64,000 nt of DNA. It comes from Microbispora amethystogenes (GTDB lineage: Bacteria; Actinomycetota; Actinomycetes; Streptosporangiales; Streptosporangiaceae). The DNA lies in contig NZ_BOOB01000001.1 in NCBI RefSeq assembly GCF_016863015.1, positions 62,001 through 126,000 of the forward strand, in the 5' to 3' direction. The notes beneath the pieces were generated by a model. It ran no database searches. It saw only the letters and a list, made by a program, of their open reading frames with translations, and had not been told where the DNA came from. Both the position numbers and the translations under genes were made by a program. Positions 26,306-35,596 of the stretch are shown in pieces; position 1 is the first letter of the stretch, and every line of letters starts with the position of its first letter.

Positions 26306-26632
26306 ATGACTGAGACCGTGATTCGCGTCGACGACCAAGTCGCCACCTTCATCAACGTCTTCGATGTCGACCCCTCGAAGCAGCAGGAACTAATCGCCAT
26401 TCTGAACGAGGGCACCGAGAAGGTCATGCAGCACCGGCCCGGCTTCATCTCGGTGAACATTCTCGCCAGCGCGGACGGCAGCCGCGTCGTGAACCTCGCC
26501 CAGTGGCGCAGTGTCGACGACATCAAGGCGACCATGGGCGACCCCGAGGCGCAGGCCATCGCGAAGCGGACGGCGGAGATCGCCAAGGCTGCTCCGCAGC
26601 CCTACAAGGTCATCTCCGTCCATCACGCCTGA
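26306..26632 (+). CDS. antibiotic biosynthesis monooxygenase (ABM) domain protein
   Basis: 108 residues, one ferredoxin-like ABM domain: VATFINVFDVDPSKQQELIA, HRPGFISVNILASADGSRVV and LAQWRSVDDIKATMGDPEAQ. This family includes cofactor-free quinone-forming monooxygenases and heme-degrading enzymes. In this cluster it may handle an oxidised (hydroxylated or quinonoid) phenazine, or be a small stress protein; the sequence does not decide. It has its own promoter and no clear Shine-Dalgarno sequence before its ATG, consistent with leaderless translation. Confidence 0.85.
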   Translation: MTETVIRVDDQVATFINVFDVDPSKQQELIAILNEGTEKVMQHRPGFISVNILASADGSRVVNLAQWRSVDDIKATMGDPEAQAIAKRTAEIAKAAPQPYKVISVHHA

Positions 26633-28048
<1,416 letters not shown>

Positions 28049-28050
28049 GC

Positions 28051-28099
28051 GGATGGACCGCCCGGCCGGTAGCCGCACTTATCGCCGGGCGGTCCATCC
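28051..28099 (+). terminator. terminator at the end of the phenazine cluster
   Basis: Perfect 16-bp stem GGATGGACCGCCCGGC with a 17-base loop, starting 2 bases after the phzS stop codon. Confidence 0.85.
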
Positions 28100-28371
28100 T
28101 GAATCACCGCCGGAAAACGCGACAGAAGAATTGCCGGGCTCATGCCGGCGAACCGCGCGACGGCGGCATGACAAATTGAAATACCCGGCCCGGGGGCGTA
28201 ATTGTCCGTTCGCCGGGCGCGGAAAAGTGAGACATCCTGACAATGTGTTTACAGGATGCCGGATCTTCCTCCTCCGGCCCGGCTCGGCCGGCGACGGACG
28301 CGGCAGGGACGCCGGACGACAATGGTGAAAACGGCCTCCAGCCGGGTCGTGGTCACACTCCTCGTCCCTAA

Positions 28372-28398
28372 GACGAACCGCACCGCGGAAAGGTGACA
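28372..28398 (-). promoter_or_regulatory. ECF41-type promoter pointing toward the 3' end of phzS
   Basis: Minus strand: TGTCACC, 16 bases, CGTC. It lies past the end of the azoreductase gene and would transcribe 28365 downward, antisense to the end of phzS. No convincing gene is seen in that 300-bp stretch, so it may make an antisense or small RNA. Confidence 0.5.
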
Positions 28399-28412
28399 CG
28401 CGCGGCCCTGCG

Positions 28413-28442
28413 GGCGGTGTCCGCGGGTGGGCGGACACCGCC
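28413..28442 (-). terminator. hairpin terminator after the azoreductase gene
   Basis: Perfect 12-bp stem GGCGGTGTCCGC, 6-base loop, 31 bases past the stop codon on the minus strand. The ECF41-type element at 28372-28398 sits just beyond it. Confidence 0.75.
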
Positions 28443-28473
28443 TCTCACGACAGGCCGCCGCGCGGCCGGCGCC

Positions 28474-29187
28474 TCACCGCGTACGGGCCGCCGCCCCGCT
28501 GCGGGCCGCCCGGCCCGCGAGGCCGGACACGGCGCTCCGCGCCGCGGCCAGCGAATCGGCCGCCAGGGGCTTGAAGCGGGCCAGGGCGGGCACGTCGGAG
28601 GCCCGGGTCATCTCCGCGCTGACGAAGCACAGGTTCTCCGGGGCCACCCCCAGATCGGTGAAGTAGGCCCTCAGGTAGGGCGTCTGGAAGTCGAAGTCCT
28701 CCCGTGGCGTGCCCGGGGCGTAGCTCCCGCCGCGGGCGGTGACCACCACCACGTTCGTCCTGCGGAGAAGGTGGTCTCCCGTGCGGGGGTCGAGGAACGC
28801 CCCCGGGAAGGTCACCCGGTCGATCCAGGCCTTGAGGGACGCGGGCACCGAGTAGTTGTACATCGGGACGCCGACCAGCACCGTCTCCGCGGCGCGCATC
28901 TCCGCGATCAGCGGCAGGGTCAGCGCCCACTCGCGCTCCTCGGCCGGGCCCTCGGTCAGCTCCGCCACCTCCGGCAGCGCGACCGTGCCCCGTCTCTCCA
29001 CCCGGATGCCGAGGGAGACGAAGGCCGGGGACACCAGCGGGACCGGTTCGGCGGCGAGGTCGCGGTACCGGTAACCCGCGCTCCCGTGCAGACACCGCCA
29101 GGTGTCGGCGTAGAGCGCCGTCAACTGCCTGGTGACCGAGTCGCCGTGGTCGCTGGCGCTGGAGTCCAGGTGAAGCAGGGACGTCAC
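28474..29187 (-). CDS. azoR: FMN-dependent NADH-azoreductase / quinone reductase (AzoR type)
   Basis: 237 residues. Flavodoxin-like fold with the AzoR motifs LLHLDSSASDHGDSVTRQL at the start (phosphate loop), VGVPMYNYSVPASLKAWIDR near 120 and VVVTARGGSY near 155. It performs two-electron reduction of quinones or azo compounds with NAD(P)H. The start is GTG 29187 behind AGGAGGTGA. Promoter of ECF41 type 69 bases upstream. Convergent with phzS, it could protect against redox-cycling phenazines; that role is inference. Confidence 0.85.
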   Translation of the reverse strand: MTSLLHLDSSASDHGDSVTRQLTALYADTWRCLHGSAGYRYRDLAAEPVPLVSPAFVSLGIRVERRGTVALPEVAELTEGPAEEREWALTLPLIAEMRAAETVLVGVPMYNYSVPASLKAWIDRVTFPGAFLDPRTGDHLLRRTNVVVVTARGGSYAPGTPREDFDFQTPYLRAYFTDLGVAPENLCFVSAEMTRASDVPALARFKPLAADSLAAARSAVSGLAGRAARSGAAARTR

Positions 29188-29255
29188 AGGCTCACCTCCT
29201 GTCGCTGCGCGTGCATCGCGCACTCCTTTCCCGATACTTTCCGTCACACACCTAT

Positions 29256-29282
29256 GACGTTCGGTAGTCGCGAGAGGTGACA
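29256..29282 (-). promoter_or_regulatory. ECF41-type promoter of the azoreductase gene
   Basis: Minus strand: TGTCACC, 16 bases, CGTC, ending 69 bases before the GTG start. ECF41 factors are known to control oxidoreductase-type genes (the COE group), which fits an AzoR target. Confidence 0.65.
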
Positions 29283-29303
29283 GGGTCGTACCGGAAGCGG
29301 GAG

Positions 29304-30551
29304 TCAGTAGCCGTAGCGGCTCTTCAGGTGGCGCCAGAGGTCACGGAGCATCCACGCGTCGAACTCGGTGATGGAGGTGGCGGTGCCCGCCTTCATGAGG
29401 AAGCAGCACTGGCCGGTGGGCGTCCAGTCGTAGAAGTCGTCGAGGCCGAAACCGTGCCCGATCTCGTGGAGCAGGATGTGGATGTCGTCGCTGCCGAGGT
29501 TGTCCACGAGATACTCGCTGCCGATGCGCTGGCCCCAGTCGCCTCCCGCACCGCCGTCCATGCCCGCCGTGAGCCACAGGGACATGTCGTAGTGGTGGGA
29601 GGCGCCGCCGGGACAGCCGGGATAGGCGCCCGACTGGTTGAAGAAGCGGCCGCACGGCTCCGCGCACTGCGGCGCGTTCTCCCGCATGTCGCCGACGTAC
29701 ACGTCGACCGAGTCGTCGTCCCACTGCAGGGTGGCGCGGTCGCGGACCGCCCAGCCGACCACCTTGACCGGCACCTCGGCGTACGGCCAGCCGTCGTGAC
29801 CGGCCATCACGTTCATCCACTTGCCGAACGACCTGGCCAGCGCGGCGTGGACGCGGTCGCGCAACTCCGCCGACACGGGGGCGGGGGAGTCCCAGCGGAC
29901 GCAGTAGTTGATCGATCCGCCGTTGGCCATGATCTGGTCCCAGCCGAAGTTGCGGAAGCCGTACGGGTCGCGGTCGCCGGACTCGGTGTGCCGCCAGACC
30001 TCGTCGAGCGGGGTGACCAGGGCGGCGGGCGGGTTCCAGCCGCTCGGCGCGGCGGCGGTGTCGGCGAACGCCTTGACCTCCAGGAGCCCGACCGCGGCCC
30101 GTCCGCTCTCCAGCACGATCCGCAGCCGGGTGGTGGTGACGGCCGGGAACGAGGCGGTGACGTAGCCGTCCACGGCGACGGGGTAGGCGGCGGGGATGTC
30201 GGCGTAGGCGGCGCCGTCCCAGCTCTGCAGCCTCCAGGAGACCGGCTCCCGGACGCCGCCTCCGTCGTCGAAGAAGTAGACCTGCGCCGAGGAGATCGTC
30301 TGGGCGGAGGGCCAGGTCAGCAGGGCCCACTGTTCGCCCGCCTGCGGCCAGGTGCCCCAGCGGCGGTTCCGGAGGTCGTTCGAGCGCGGCGGGTCGATGC
30401 CGTCGTTGATCGCGGCGACGCTCTCCCAGGGGGAGGTGTAGGAGGCGGTCGCGGTGGCCCAGGGCGCCACGTTGCCGAGGGCGGCGTCCGAAGACGCGGG
30501 CACCAGCAGGAAGCCGGCGAGCAACGCGACAACGGCGAACAGACGCCTCAT
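29304..30551 (-). CDS. secreted zinc metalloprotease-like protein with N-terminal discoidin-like domain
   Basis: 415 residues. Signal peptide MRRLFAVVALLAGFLLVPAS then a cut near SSDAAL. Residues ~25-165 resemble an F5/8-type (discoidin) carbohydrate-binding domain (LGNVAPWATATASY to RLRIVLESG then LLEVKAFAD). The C-terminal part has the zinc motif HEIGHGFGLDDF at 362-373 and a Met-turn-like FLMKAG near 385, with paired cysteines (CAEPCGRFF, GCPGG, QCCF). This is metzincin-like architecture. It should act on extracellular protein or glycoprotein. ATG 30551 has GGAG upstream; longer frame starts lie in non-coding sequence. Confidence 0.8.
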   Translation of the reverse strand: MRRLFAVVALLAGFLLVPASSDAALGNVAPWATATASYTSPWESVAAINDGIDPPRSNDLRNRRWGTWPQAGEQWALLTWPSAQTISSAQVYFFDDGGGVREPVSWRLQSWDGAAYADIPAAYPVAVDGYVTASFPAVTTTRLRIVLESGRAAVGLLEVKAFADTAAAPSGWNPPAALVTPLDEVWRHTESGDRDPYGFRNFGWDQIMANGGSINYCVRWDSPAPVSAELRDRVHAALARSFGKWMNVMAGHDGWPYAEVPVKVVGWAVRDRATLQWDDDSVDVYVGDMRENAPQCAEPCGRFFNQSGAYPGCPGGASHHYDMSLWLTAGMDGGAGGDWGQRIGSEYLVDNLGSDDIHILLHEIGHGFGLDDFYDWTPTGQCCFLMKAGTATSITEFDAWMLRDLWRHLKSRYGY

Positions 30552-30812
30552 GCGGGCTCCTTCGCGGCGTCGTGGTGGTCCACGCGCCGCTGTGGGGGGT
30601 GGGGCACGGTCTCCGAGTTTTTTCGGTCCGTTTTGTGGTGTCAAGGGGTGAATTACGGTCATGTGCCGTTTGATGGGCCGAGGGCGGGTGAGATCGTCCC
30701 CCGGTGCCTGTCTCCGTGACCCGTCCTGCCAGCCGTTACGCCGCGGGCCGGCTGGGGGAGCGCCCGGCGAACCGGCGGTGAACCGGCGGAGGCATCGTTT
30801 CGTCTATCCGGC

Positions 30813-31700
30813 ATGAGCCGCTTCCTGCCAAGCGCCGCGCGTGGCCTCCTGGCCGTCCTCCTCGTCGTCCCGCTCGCCGCCTCCGGCTGCGGGTCGCCGC
30901 CGGACGTCGCGGCTCCCGCCGCCGACACCCGCTACACGGCGACGGGGACCGTGCTGCAGAACGGGAAGCACGGGCCGCAGCTGTGCGCCTCGGTCCAGGA
31001 GTCCTATCCTCCCCAGTGCGGCGGAGCGGACATCGTGGGCTGGGACTGGAAGGCGGTCAGAGCCGAGTCGTCCGGTGGCGTCACCTGGGGGGACTACCGG
31101 GTCGTCGGCACCTGGGACGGCTCCCGGCTCACACTCACCGAACCACCCCGCGAAGCCCGTACGTCGGGAGACGGCGTATCGGGGACCGATATGACCAGTC
31201 CGTGTCCGGAACCCGCGGGCGGCTGGCGGCCGGTGGACCGGGCGAAGGCGACCGAGGAGGCCATGCGGGCGGCGATGGACCGCGCGGCGTCCGCCGACGA
31301 GTTCGCCGGCGGGTGGCTCGACCAGCACTACATGGACGGAGTCGACTCCCATGACGTCCGGACCATCGAGAAGATCGGCAACGACCCCACGCGGTATGTG
31401 CTGAACCTCATGTTCACGGGGGATCTCGCGGGGCGCGAGCGCTGGATCCGCGAGGTCTGGGGCGGCGCGCTGTGCGTGAGCGGCGCCGAGCGGACCGAGT
31501 CGGACCTCCGCGCGATCCAGCGTGAGCTGGAGGGAGAGATGGAGAGCAGGCGGTTCCTGACCCTGTCCGTGGACACCATCGGCAACCACGTCAGCGTGGG
31601 GGTATACGTCGCCACGCCGGAGCTGGGACGGGAACTCGACGACCGCTACGGGAAGGGCGCGGTGGCTCTGGAGGGCTTCCTGAAGCCGGTCGGGAGCTGA
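30813..31700 (+). CDS. putative lipoprotein, function unknown
   Basis: 295 residues. A hydrophobic leader ends in the lipobox-like ASGC (Cys26), so the mature protein should be lipid-anchored outside the membrane. A Thr/Ala-rich stretch and a small beta domain (TGTVLQNGKHGPQLCASV, WGDYRVVGTWDGSRL) follow. The second half is mostly helical-plus-beta (ERTESDLRAIQRELEGEMES) with VSVGVYVATPEL at the end. Four or more cysteines could form disulfides. No family recognised. It is divergent from the metalloprotease gene with 261 bases between them. Confidence 0.75.
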   Translation: MSRFLPSAARGLLAVLLVVPLAASGCGSPPDVAAPAADTRYTATGTVLQNGKHGPQLCASVQESYPPQCGGADIVGWDWKAVRAESSGGVTWGDYRVVGTWDGSRLTLTEPPREARTSGDGVSGTDMTSPCPEPAGGWRPVDRAKATEEAMRAAMDRAASADEFAGGWLDQHYMDGVDSHDVRTIEKIGNDPTRYVLNLMFTGDLAGRERWIREVWGGALCVSGAERTESDLRAIQRELEGEMESRRFLTLSVDTIGNHVSVGVYVATPELGRELDDRYGKGAVALEGFLKPVGS

Positions 31701-31727
31701 GCGCCGCCCGGCCCGGAGAACGGGAGA

Positions 31728-31755
31728 GCCCCGCGAGGCGGCTGCCTCGAGGGGC
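31728..31755 (+). terminator. hairpin terminator after the lipoprotein gene
   Basis: 12-bp stem GCCCCGCGAGGC with one mismatch and loop GGCT, 27 bases past the stop codon. Confidence 0.65.
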
Positions 31756-31853
31756 CGTGGGTCCGGCGGGTTCGATGGGCGTGGGCTATCCGGTCCTTGC
31801 GGATGTCGCTTTCTGTCTCTCCCTGCTCTTGTGGCTGTTACCGCGAGCCGTCG

Positions 31854-32363
31854 TCACCGTCCGAACTCCTCCCGGCCCCGCTCGCGCTCGCGGGTGCGCT
31901 CGCGCTCCGCGCCGCGGCCGCGTGTCTCCTCCCGGAAGCGTTCGCGTCCGCGTTCCTCCCGCATGCGTTCGCCGCCGCGGATCTCCTGGCGCATGCGCTC
32001 GCGTCCGCGCTCTTCCCGGATCGGGATCCGTTCGCGTCCGCGTGTCTCCTCCCGGAAGCGCTCGCGTCCGCGCTCTTCCCGGACCGGAATCCGCTCGCGG
32101 CCACGAATCTCCTGCCGCATCCGCTCGCGTCCGCGCGTCTCCTCCCGCATACGTTCCCGCTCCCGGACCTGCCCGGTACGGCCGTACTGGCCGTATCGGT
32201 GGCGCTCCCGTCCACGGCACCTGCCTCCGGGGCAGGGCTGCGCCGGAGCCCGCACGGACTTGGCGGTGATGCCGGCGGCGTTGGCGGACTGCGCCTGCAG
32301 CGCCACCGGGGCGGCGAGAGCCGACACGGCGAGCGTGGCGGCGGCCAGTGCTTCTCTGAGCAT
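31854..32363 (-). CDS. secreted Arg/Glu-rich repeat protein
   Basis: 169 residues from ATG 32363 (GGAG 8 bases upstream); GTG 32372 would add three residues. A signal peptide with an AxA-type cut (SANAAG near residue 28) is followed by a short spacer. The rest is a highly charged low-complexity region built of near-repeats such as RERMREETRG, RERMRQEIRG, RERIPVREERG and RERFREETRG. Arginine and glutamate make up most of it, likely forming a single charged helix or coiled coil outside the cell. No homologous family is recognised. The opposite strand is also open, but lacks a credible signal or start. Confidence 0.65.
   Translation of the reverse strand: MLREALAAATLAVSALAAPVALQAQSANAAGITAKSVRAPAQPCPGGRCRGRERHRYGQYGRTGQVRERERMREETRGRERMRQEIRGRERIPVREERGRERFREETRGRERIPIREERGRERMRQEIRGGERMREERGRERFREETRGRGAERERTRERERGREEFGR
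31863..32175. repeat. degenerate tandem repeats encoding RE-rich units
   Basis: Multiple copies of elements such as CGCTCGCGTCCGCG and CTCCTCCCGGAAGCG (plus-strand sense) recur with roughly 30-60 base spacing inside the Arg/Glu-rich gene. The units are similar but not identical. Confidence 0.7.
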
Positions 32364-32947
32364 AGGTATCACTCCGTCGACTCCGTGATGTCACCGGGAA
32401 CCCCGGCCGCACGGAGCGCGATTCGATCCATCGAACCCTGGATCCAGACCCTGGTTCTCACGCTAGGGGTAACAAACGGCACAGTCACCCATCAAGCCGC
32501 AAACAACGCCTTTCCGCATCAGAAAACGCACCTTCCCCTGGTGTGTGGCCCTGCCGTTCCTCAGGGCTCACGACCGCTTTGCGCGACGGGCGAAACCGTC
32601 ACGGGGAATTGCGCGGGGTTGGTGGTGATCACACCTGCCGGAGCCGGCGCGTGCTCCGTTCCCGTCCCGGCCGTTACCGCGGATCGCCGTCCGAAGCCGC
32701 GCCGATTCCGGAGGTTGCCGTGACCGCCGTCTTCGCCGCCTGCCTGGGCGTACGCGACCACCCGCCTCGTGCGGGTCGCCGGCGCGGACACCGCCGCCGC
32801 GTCGACGAGGCAGGTCCGGGCGGCCCGCCGATGGGGACGGCCGAGCGGACTTTTCCCCGCCTTCGCCTACGCGCCCGTCCGGACACACGGCCGGTAGATC
32901 TTTCTCCAGGTTCCCGGGCAAAGCGCATAACCGGGGTACATTTGCCT
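32364..32947. other. 584-bp intergenic region
   Basis: Between the divergent RE-rich gene and the serine protease gene. It contains a perfect TTCGAT-CC-ATCGAA dyad (32422-32435) about 60 bases before the RE-rich gene start, a possible operator. Several open frames cross it, but none has a convincing start and codon bias. Confidence 0.5.
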
Positions 32948-33724
32948 ATGCGTTTCGTCCCATTTGTCATGATTCTTGTTGGCATGATCGCCGGAGTCGC
33001 CTCCCCCGCGTCGGCCATCACCAATGGCTCGGTGGATCGCAACGATCACCCGCAGGTGGGAGCCCTCATCGGCGACGCGCCGGAGAGCGACGGCACGTGG
33101 GCGTACTGCTCCGGCACGCTGATCTCCCCGACCGTCTTCCTCACCGCCGCCCACTGCGGCGGTTCGGGGCAGCGGACGGCGCGGGTCTCCTTCGCCGACC
33201 GCTACGAGCCCGGGGTCAAGGTCTTCACCGGCCGCTTCGTCCGCGACCCGAGGTACACGCGCGGGCACCATCTCCATGACATGGCGGTCGTCGTCTTCCC
33301 CGCCGCGGTCCCCGGGATCAAGCCGGCCAGACTGCCCGCCCCGGGCCTGCTCGACCGGATGCGGGACGACGGCACGTTGCGGTCGACCCGGTTCACCCCG
33401 GTCGGCTACGGCGCGCTGACCCCCACCAGGAAGAAGCACGGATGGCGGTTCACCTACAACGACACGCGTAACCGGACGTCCATCTCGTTCGAGCGCCTCG
33501 GCGCCGACCTGCTCAAGCTGACGCCGGACTCGGAGCGCGGGGACGGCGGGACCTGCTTCGGCGACTCCGGCGGCCCGAACTTCCTCGGCGCCGCCGACTC
33601 CGATCTGCTCGTGGCCACGACGATCAGCGGAGTGGACGACGCCTGCAGGTCGACGAACATCGACTACCGTCTCGACACCTCCTCCGCCAGGGAGTTTCTG
33701 AGGTGGTTCGTCACCCTTCCCTGA
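32948..33724 (+). CDS. secreted trypsin-like serine protease (S1 family)
   Basis: 258 residues. Signal peptide ends at SPASA (residue 23) and the mature chain begins ITNGSVDRNDHP, similar to the activated N-terminus of chymotrypsin-like proteases. The triad is visible: His69 in LTAAHCGG, Asp111 in HLHDMAVVVF, Ser207 in TCFGDSGGP. Cysteines flanking His and Ser suggest two or three disulfides. Likely degrades protein outside the cell. The real start is ATG 32948; upstream codons in frame are not coding-like. Confidence 0.88.
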   Translation: MRFVPFVMILVGMIAGVASPASAITNGSVDRNDHPQVGALIGDAPESDGTWAYCSGTLISPTVFLTAAHCGGSGQRTARVSFADRYEPGVKVFTGRFVRDPRYTRGHHLHDMAVVVFPAAVPGIKPARLPAPGLLDRMRDDGTLRSTRFTPVGYGALTPTRKKHGWRFTYNDTRNRTSISFERLGADLLKLTPDSERGDGGTCFGDSGGPNFLGAADSDLLVATTISGVDDACRSTNIDYRLDTSSAREFLRWFVTLP

Positions 33725-33763
33725 CGAGTGGCGGAGGCCGTCGCGGTCACGCCGCCTCGCGGG

Positions 33764-33795
33764 CCCGGGCCGGGGCGGCGCCGCCCCGGCCCGGG
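33764..33795. terminator. bidirectional terminator between protease and anti-sigma-like genes
   Basis: Perfect 32-base palindrome (half-site CCCGGGCCGGGGCGGC) located between two convergent genes, 40 bases after one stop and 11 bases after the other. Confidence 0.8.
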
Positions 33796-33805
33796 AACCG
33801 CCTGA

Positions 33806-34654
33806 TCAGGACTTCGCTGCGGCCGGCTTCGCGTCCCGACCCTTGAGATCAGGGGCGGGCTCACTCTTGGCCCCGCCGGAGGCGTCCACCGGCCCGGGCA
33901 CCACCTCGCCGGCGGGTGGGGCGGTGACGCTCACCGGGGTGCCGAAGCCGGCGATGTCCATGACGAGCCGGTGGCCGCCCTCCGGGAAGTCGAACTCCAG
34001 CCGGCGCACCCTGCCCTCGTCGTCCACGTCCACCCGGCCGGAAAGCGCCGAAGACCGGAACTTCGCCTCGCCTGAGCCGGATTCGTCCGTCAGCGTGAAG
34101 ACGAACCGCCGCCCGCTCCACCCGGGGCCGGACGCCGCGCCGTCCTCGCGTACGTCGGTGGCCGCACGCAGCCGCTCGAGGGCCGCCTGCGGGTCCTGCG
34201 GGGCGAGCTTGACCAGGGCGGCCGTCGGCGGCGCGTTCCGCAGTCTCTCGTCGACGCGCGGCAGCGCCTCCCACTTCGCGGCGCCGGCCGGCTTCTGGTA
34301 CATCAGGTCGCCGACGAAGCGGGTCTCGGACGGATCTCCGGCCTCCGCGATGACCCCGGTCCGCCGGACGGGATCGAAGGCGCCGTCCCATCTCCTGCCG
34401 TCCGACTCGACGTGGACGCGGAAGCTCTCACCACTGGTGGTGCGGAGAGCCGCGGCAACCTGGGCCTGCGCCGAGACCTGACCCGCGGGCAGCGCCGTGA
34501 CGATCACGGTCACCAGTGCGGCGGCCCCCAGCGCGACGAGTGACGGCACCAGGATCCGCCTCGGCCGGGGGGCGATCGCCGGCATGAGGTCGATGCCCGC
34601 GGGCCGATCCTCGGTGGCTCTGACAAGCAACGTGCGTAGGTCTCTCTCGTTCAT
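33806..34654 (-). CDS. membrane-anchored sigma-associated (anti-sigma-like) protein
   Basis: 282 residues from ATG 34654 (GAGGAG upstream). A short cytoplasmic N-terminus (MNERDLRTLLVRATEDRPAG) is followed by a single membrane helix (PSLVALGAAALVTVIVTALP, about 36-55). A large extracytoplasmic part follows, with FRVHVESDGRRWDGAFD and LEFDFPEGGHRLVMDI patches that resemble CU044_5270/LolA-like sensor domains. It lies 23 bases after the sigma gene, in the usual sigma then anti-sigma order. It is inferred to hold the sigma factor at the membrane; no ZAS zinc motif is present. Confidence 0.7.
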   Translation of the reverse strand: MNERDLRTLLVRATEDRPAGIDLMPAIAPRPRRILVPSLVALGAAALVTVIVTALPAGQVSAQAQVAAALRTTSGESFRVHVESDGRRWDGAFDPVRRTGVIAEAGDPSETRFVGDLMYQKPAGAAKWEALPRVDERLRNAPPTAALVKLAPQDPQAALERLRAATDVREDGAASGPGWSGRRFVFTLTDESGSGEAKFRSSALSGRVDVDDEGRVRRLEFDFPEGGHRLVMDIAGFGTPVSVTAPPAGEVVPGPVDASGGAKSEPAPDLKGRDAKPAAAKS

Positions 34655-34677
34655 TTCCGGCTCCTCGTGTCGGTGTC

Positions 34678-35199
34678 TCACCGGAGACCACTCCCTTCCG
34701 CCTCGGCGTGGTTGACCACCAGACCGGGCGATATCAGCCGCCGCATCGCCTGCAGCCCCCGGTGGGTGTGCGACTTGACGGTCCCCACCGAGCAGCCCAT
34801 GAGGTCGGCGACCTCCGCCTCGGGCAGGTCGGCGAAGAACCGCAGCACCAGAGCGGTGCGCTGCCGCGCGGGTATCCTGGCCAGCGCGTTCCTGACGTCC
34901 TCGGCCACCGCCCGCGTCTCACCCAGGTCTTCCGCGCTCGGCAGACCGGGGTGCTCGGCGCGCGGGATCTCCCGCCGCCATCGGGCCCGCCACCAGGAAC
35001 GGTGGGTGTTGACCAGGATGCGCCGCAGGTAGGCGTCGGGCTCGCTGCCGGTGTCCAGCCGATGCCAGACCTTGTACAGCTTGCCGAGGCCGGTCTGCAC
35101 CAGATCCTCGGCGGCGTGCCAGTCTCCCGTCAGCAGCACCGCCGTTCGCAGATGATGGTCGCCCCGGCGCCGTACGAACTCCTCGAAATCCGCGTCCAC
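34678..35199 (-). CDS. ECF sigma factor, SigE-family (Streptomyces-type)
   Basis: 173 residues from GTG 35199 (GGAG upstream). Region 2 FEEFVRRRGDHHLRTAVLLT and GDWHAAEDLVQTGLGKLYKVW is typical of the actinobacterial SigE-like group. Region 4 is ARIPARQRTALVLRFFADL, EAEVADLMGCSVGTVKSHT. No extra C-terminal domain is present. It is cotranscribed with the membrane anti-sigma-like protein. The divergent gene is the GH30 enzyme, which could be a target, though a separate LacI-type operator lies in front of that gene. Confidence 0.88.
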   Translation of the reverse strand: MDADFEEFVRRRGDHHLRTAVLLTGDWHAAEDLVQTGLGKLYKVWHRLDTGSEPDAYLRRILVNTHRSWWRARWRREIPRAEHPGLPSAEDLGETRAVAEDVRNALARIPARQRTALVLRFFADLPEAEVADLMGCSVGTVKSHTHRGLQAMRRLISPGLVVNHAEAEGSGLR

Positions 35200-35596
35200 C
35201 CGGTCTCCTCTCGTCGGCGGATGCCACCCCGACACGCCCTGAGGCCCGATCCGGGTTGACGAGAAGCGGGGAATTCGCACGAATCCGGGCCGCCCCGGTT
35301 CGGACCTCGGCTGAACCGGTGCAGAGAGCGCATTCCCTACCTGTAAGTTTCACGGTCCGGCGAGACGTTCGCACACTTCACGGGCGTACGGGACACACCC
35401 CGTGCTTGACCCCCGCCGGGGGCGGAACCACACTCCGCTGGAGTGTTACCCCCTCCGCGCACCACCTTGAGCGGTCCGCATCCCCGGCATCTCCCGTGCC
35501 GGTCCCTGCGAGGGAATGTTAACGCCAACATCCGGGAGCCGATCCGAACCGGAGCGTGCGGGCGCGGACCGGCACCGGAGACCATGAGGAGGAGAC
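35200..35596. other. 397-bp divergent regulatory region
   Basis: Between the sigma gene (minus) and the GH30 gene (plus). It holds the LacI-type operator at 35516. No small gene is convincing. Confidence 0.5.
35516..35531 (+). promoter_or_regulatory. candidate LacI-family operator upstream of the GH30 gene
   Basis: ATGTTAACGCCAACAT: perfect outer half-sites ATGTT/AACAT with an imperfect core. It resembles the ATGTTAGCGCTAACAT-type sites of actinobacterial LacI sugar regulators. It lies 65 bases before the GH30 start. No LacI gene is in the window. Confidence 0.5.

Noticed and set aside
31797-32723. 308-residue plus-strand frame across the RE-rich repeats
   Set aside because: Repeats leave several frames open. 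Only the minus-strand frame has a signal peptide and ribosome site.
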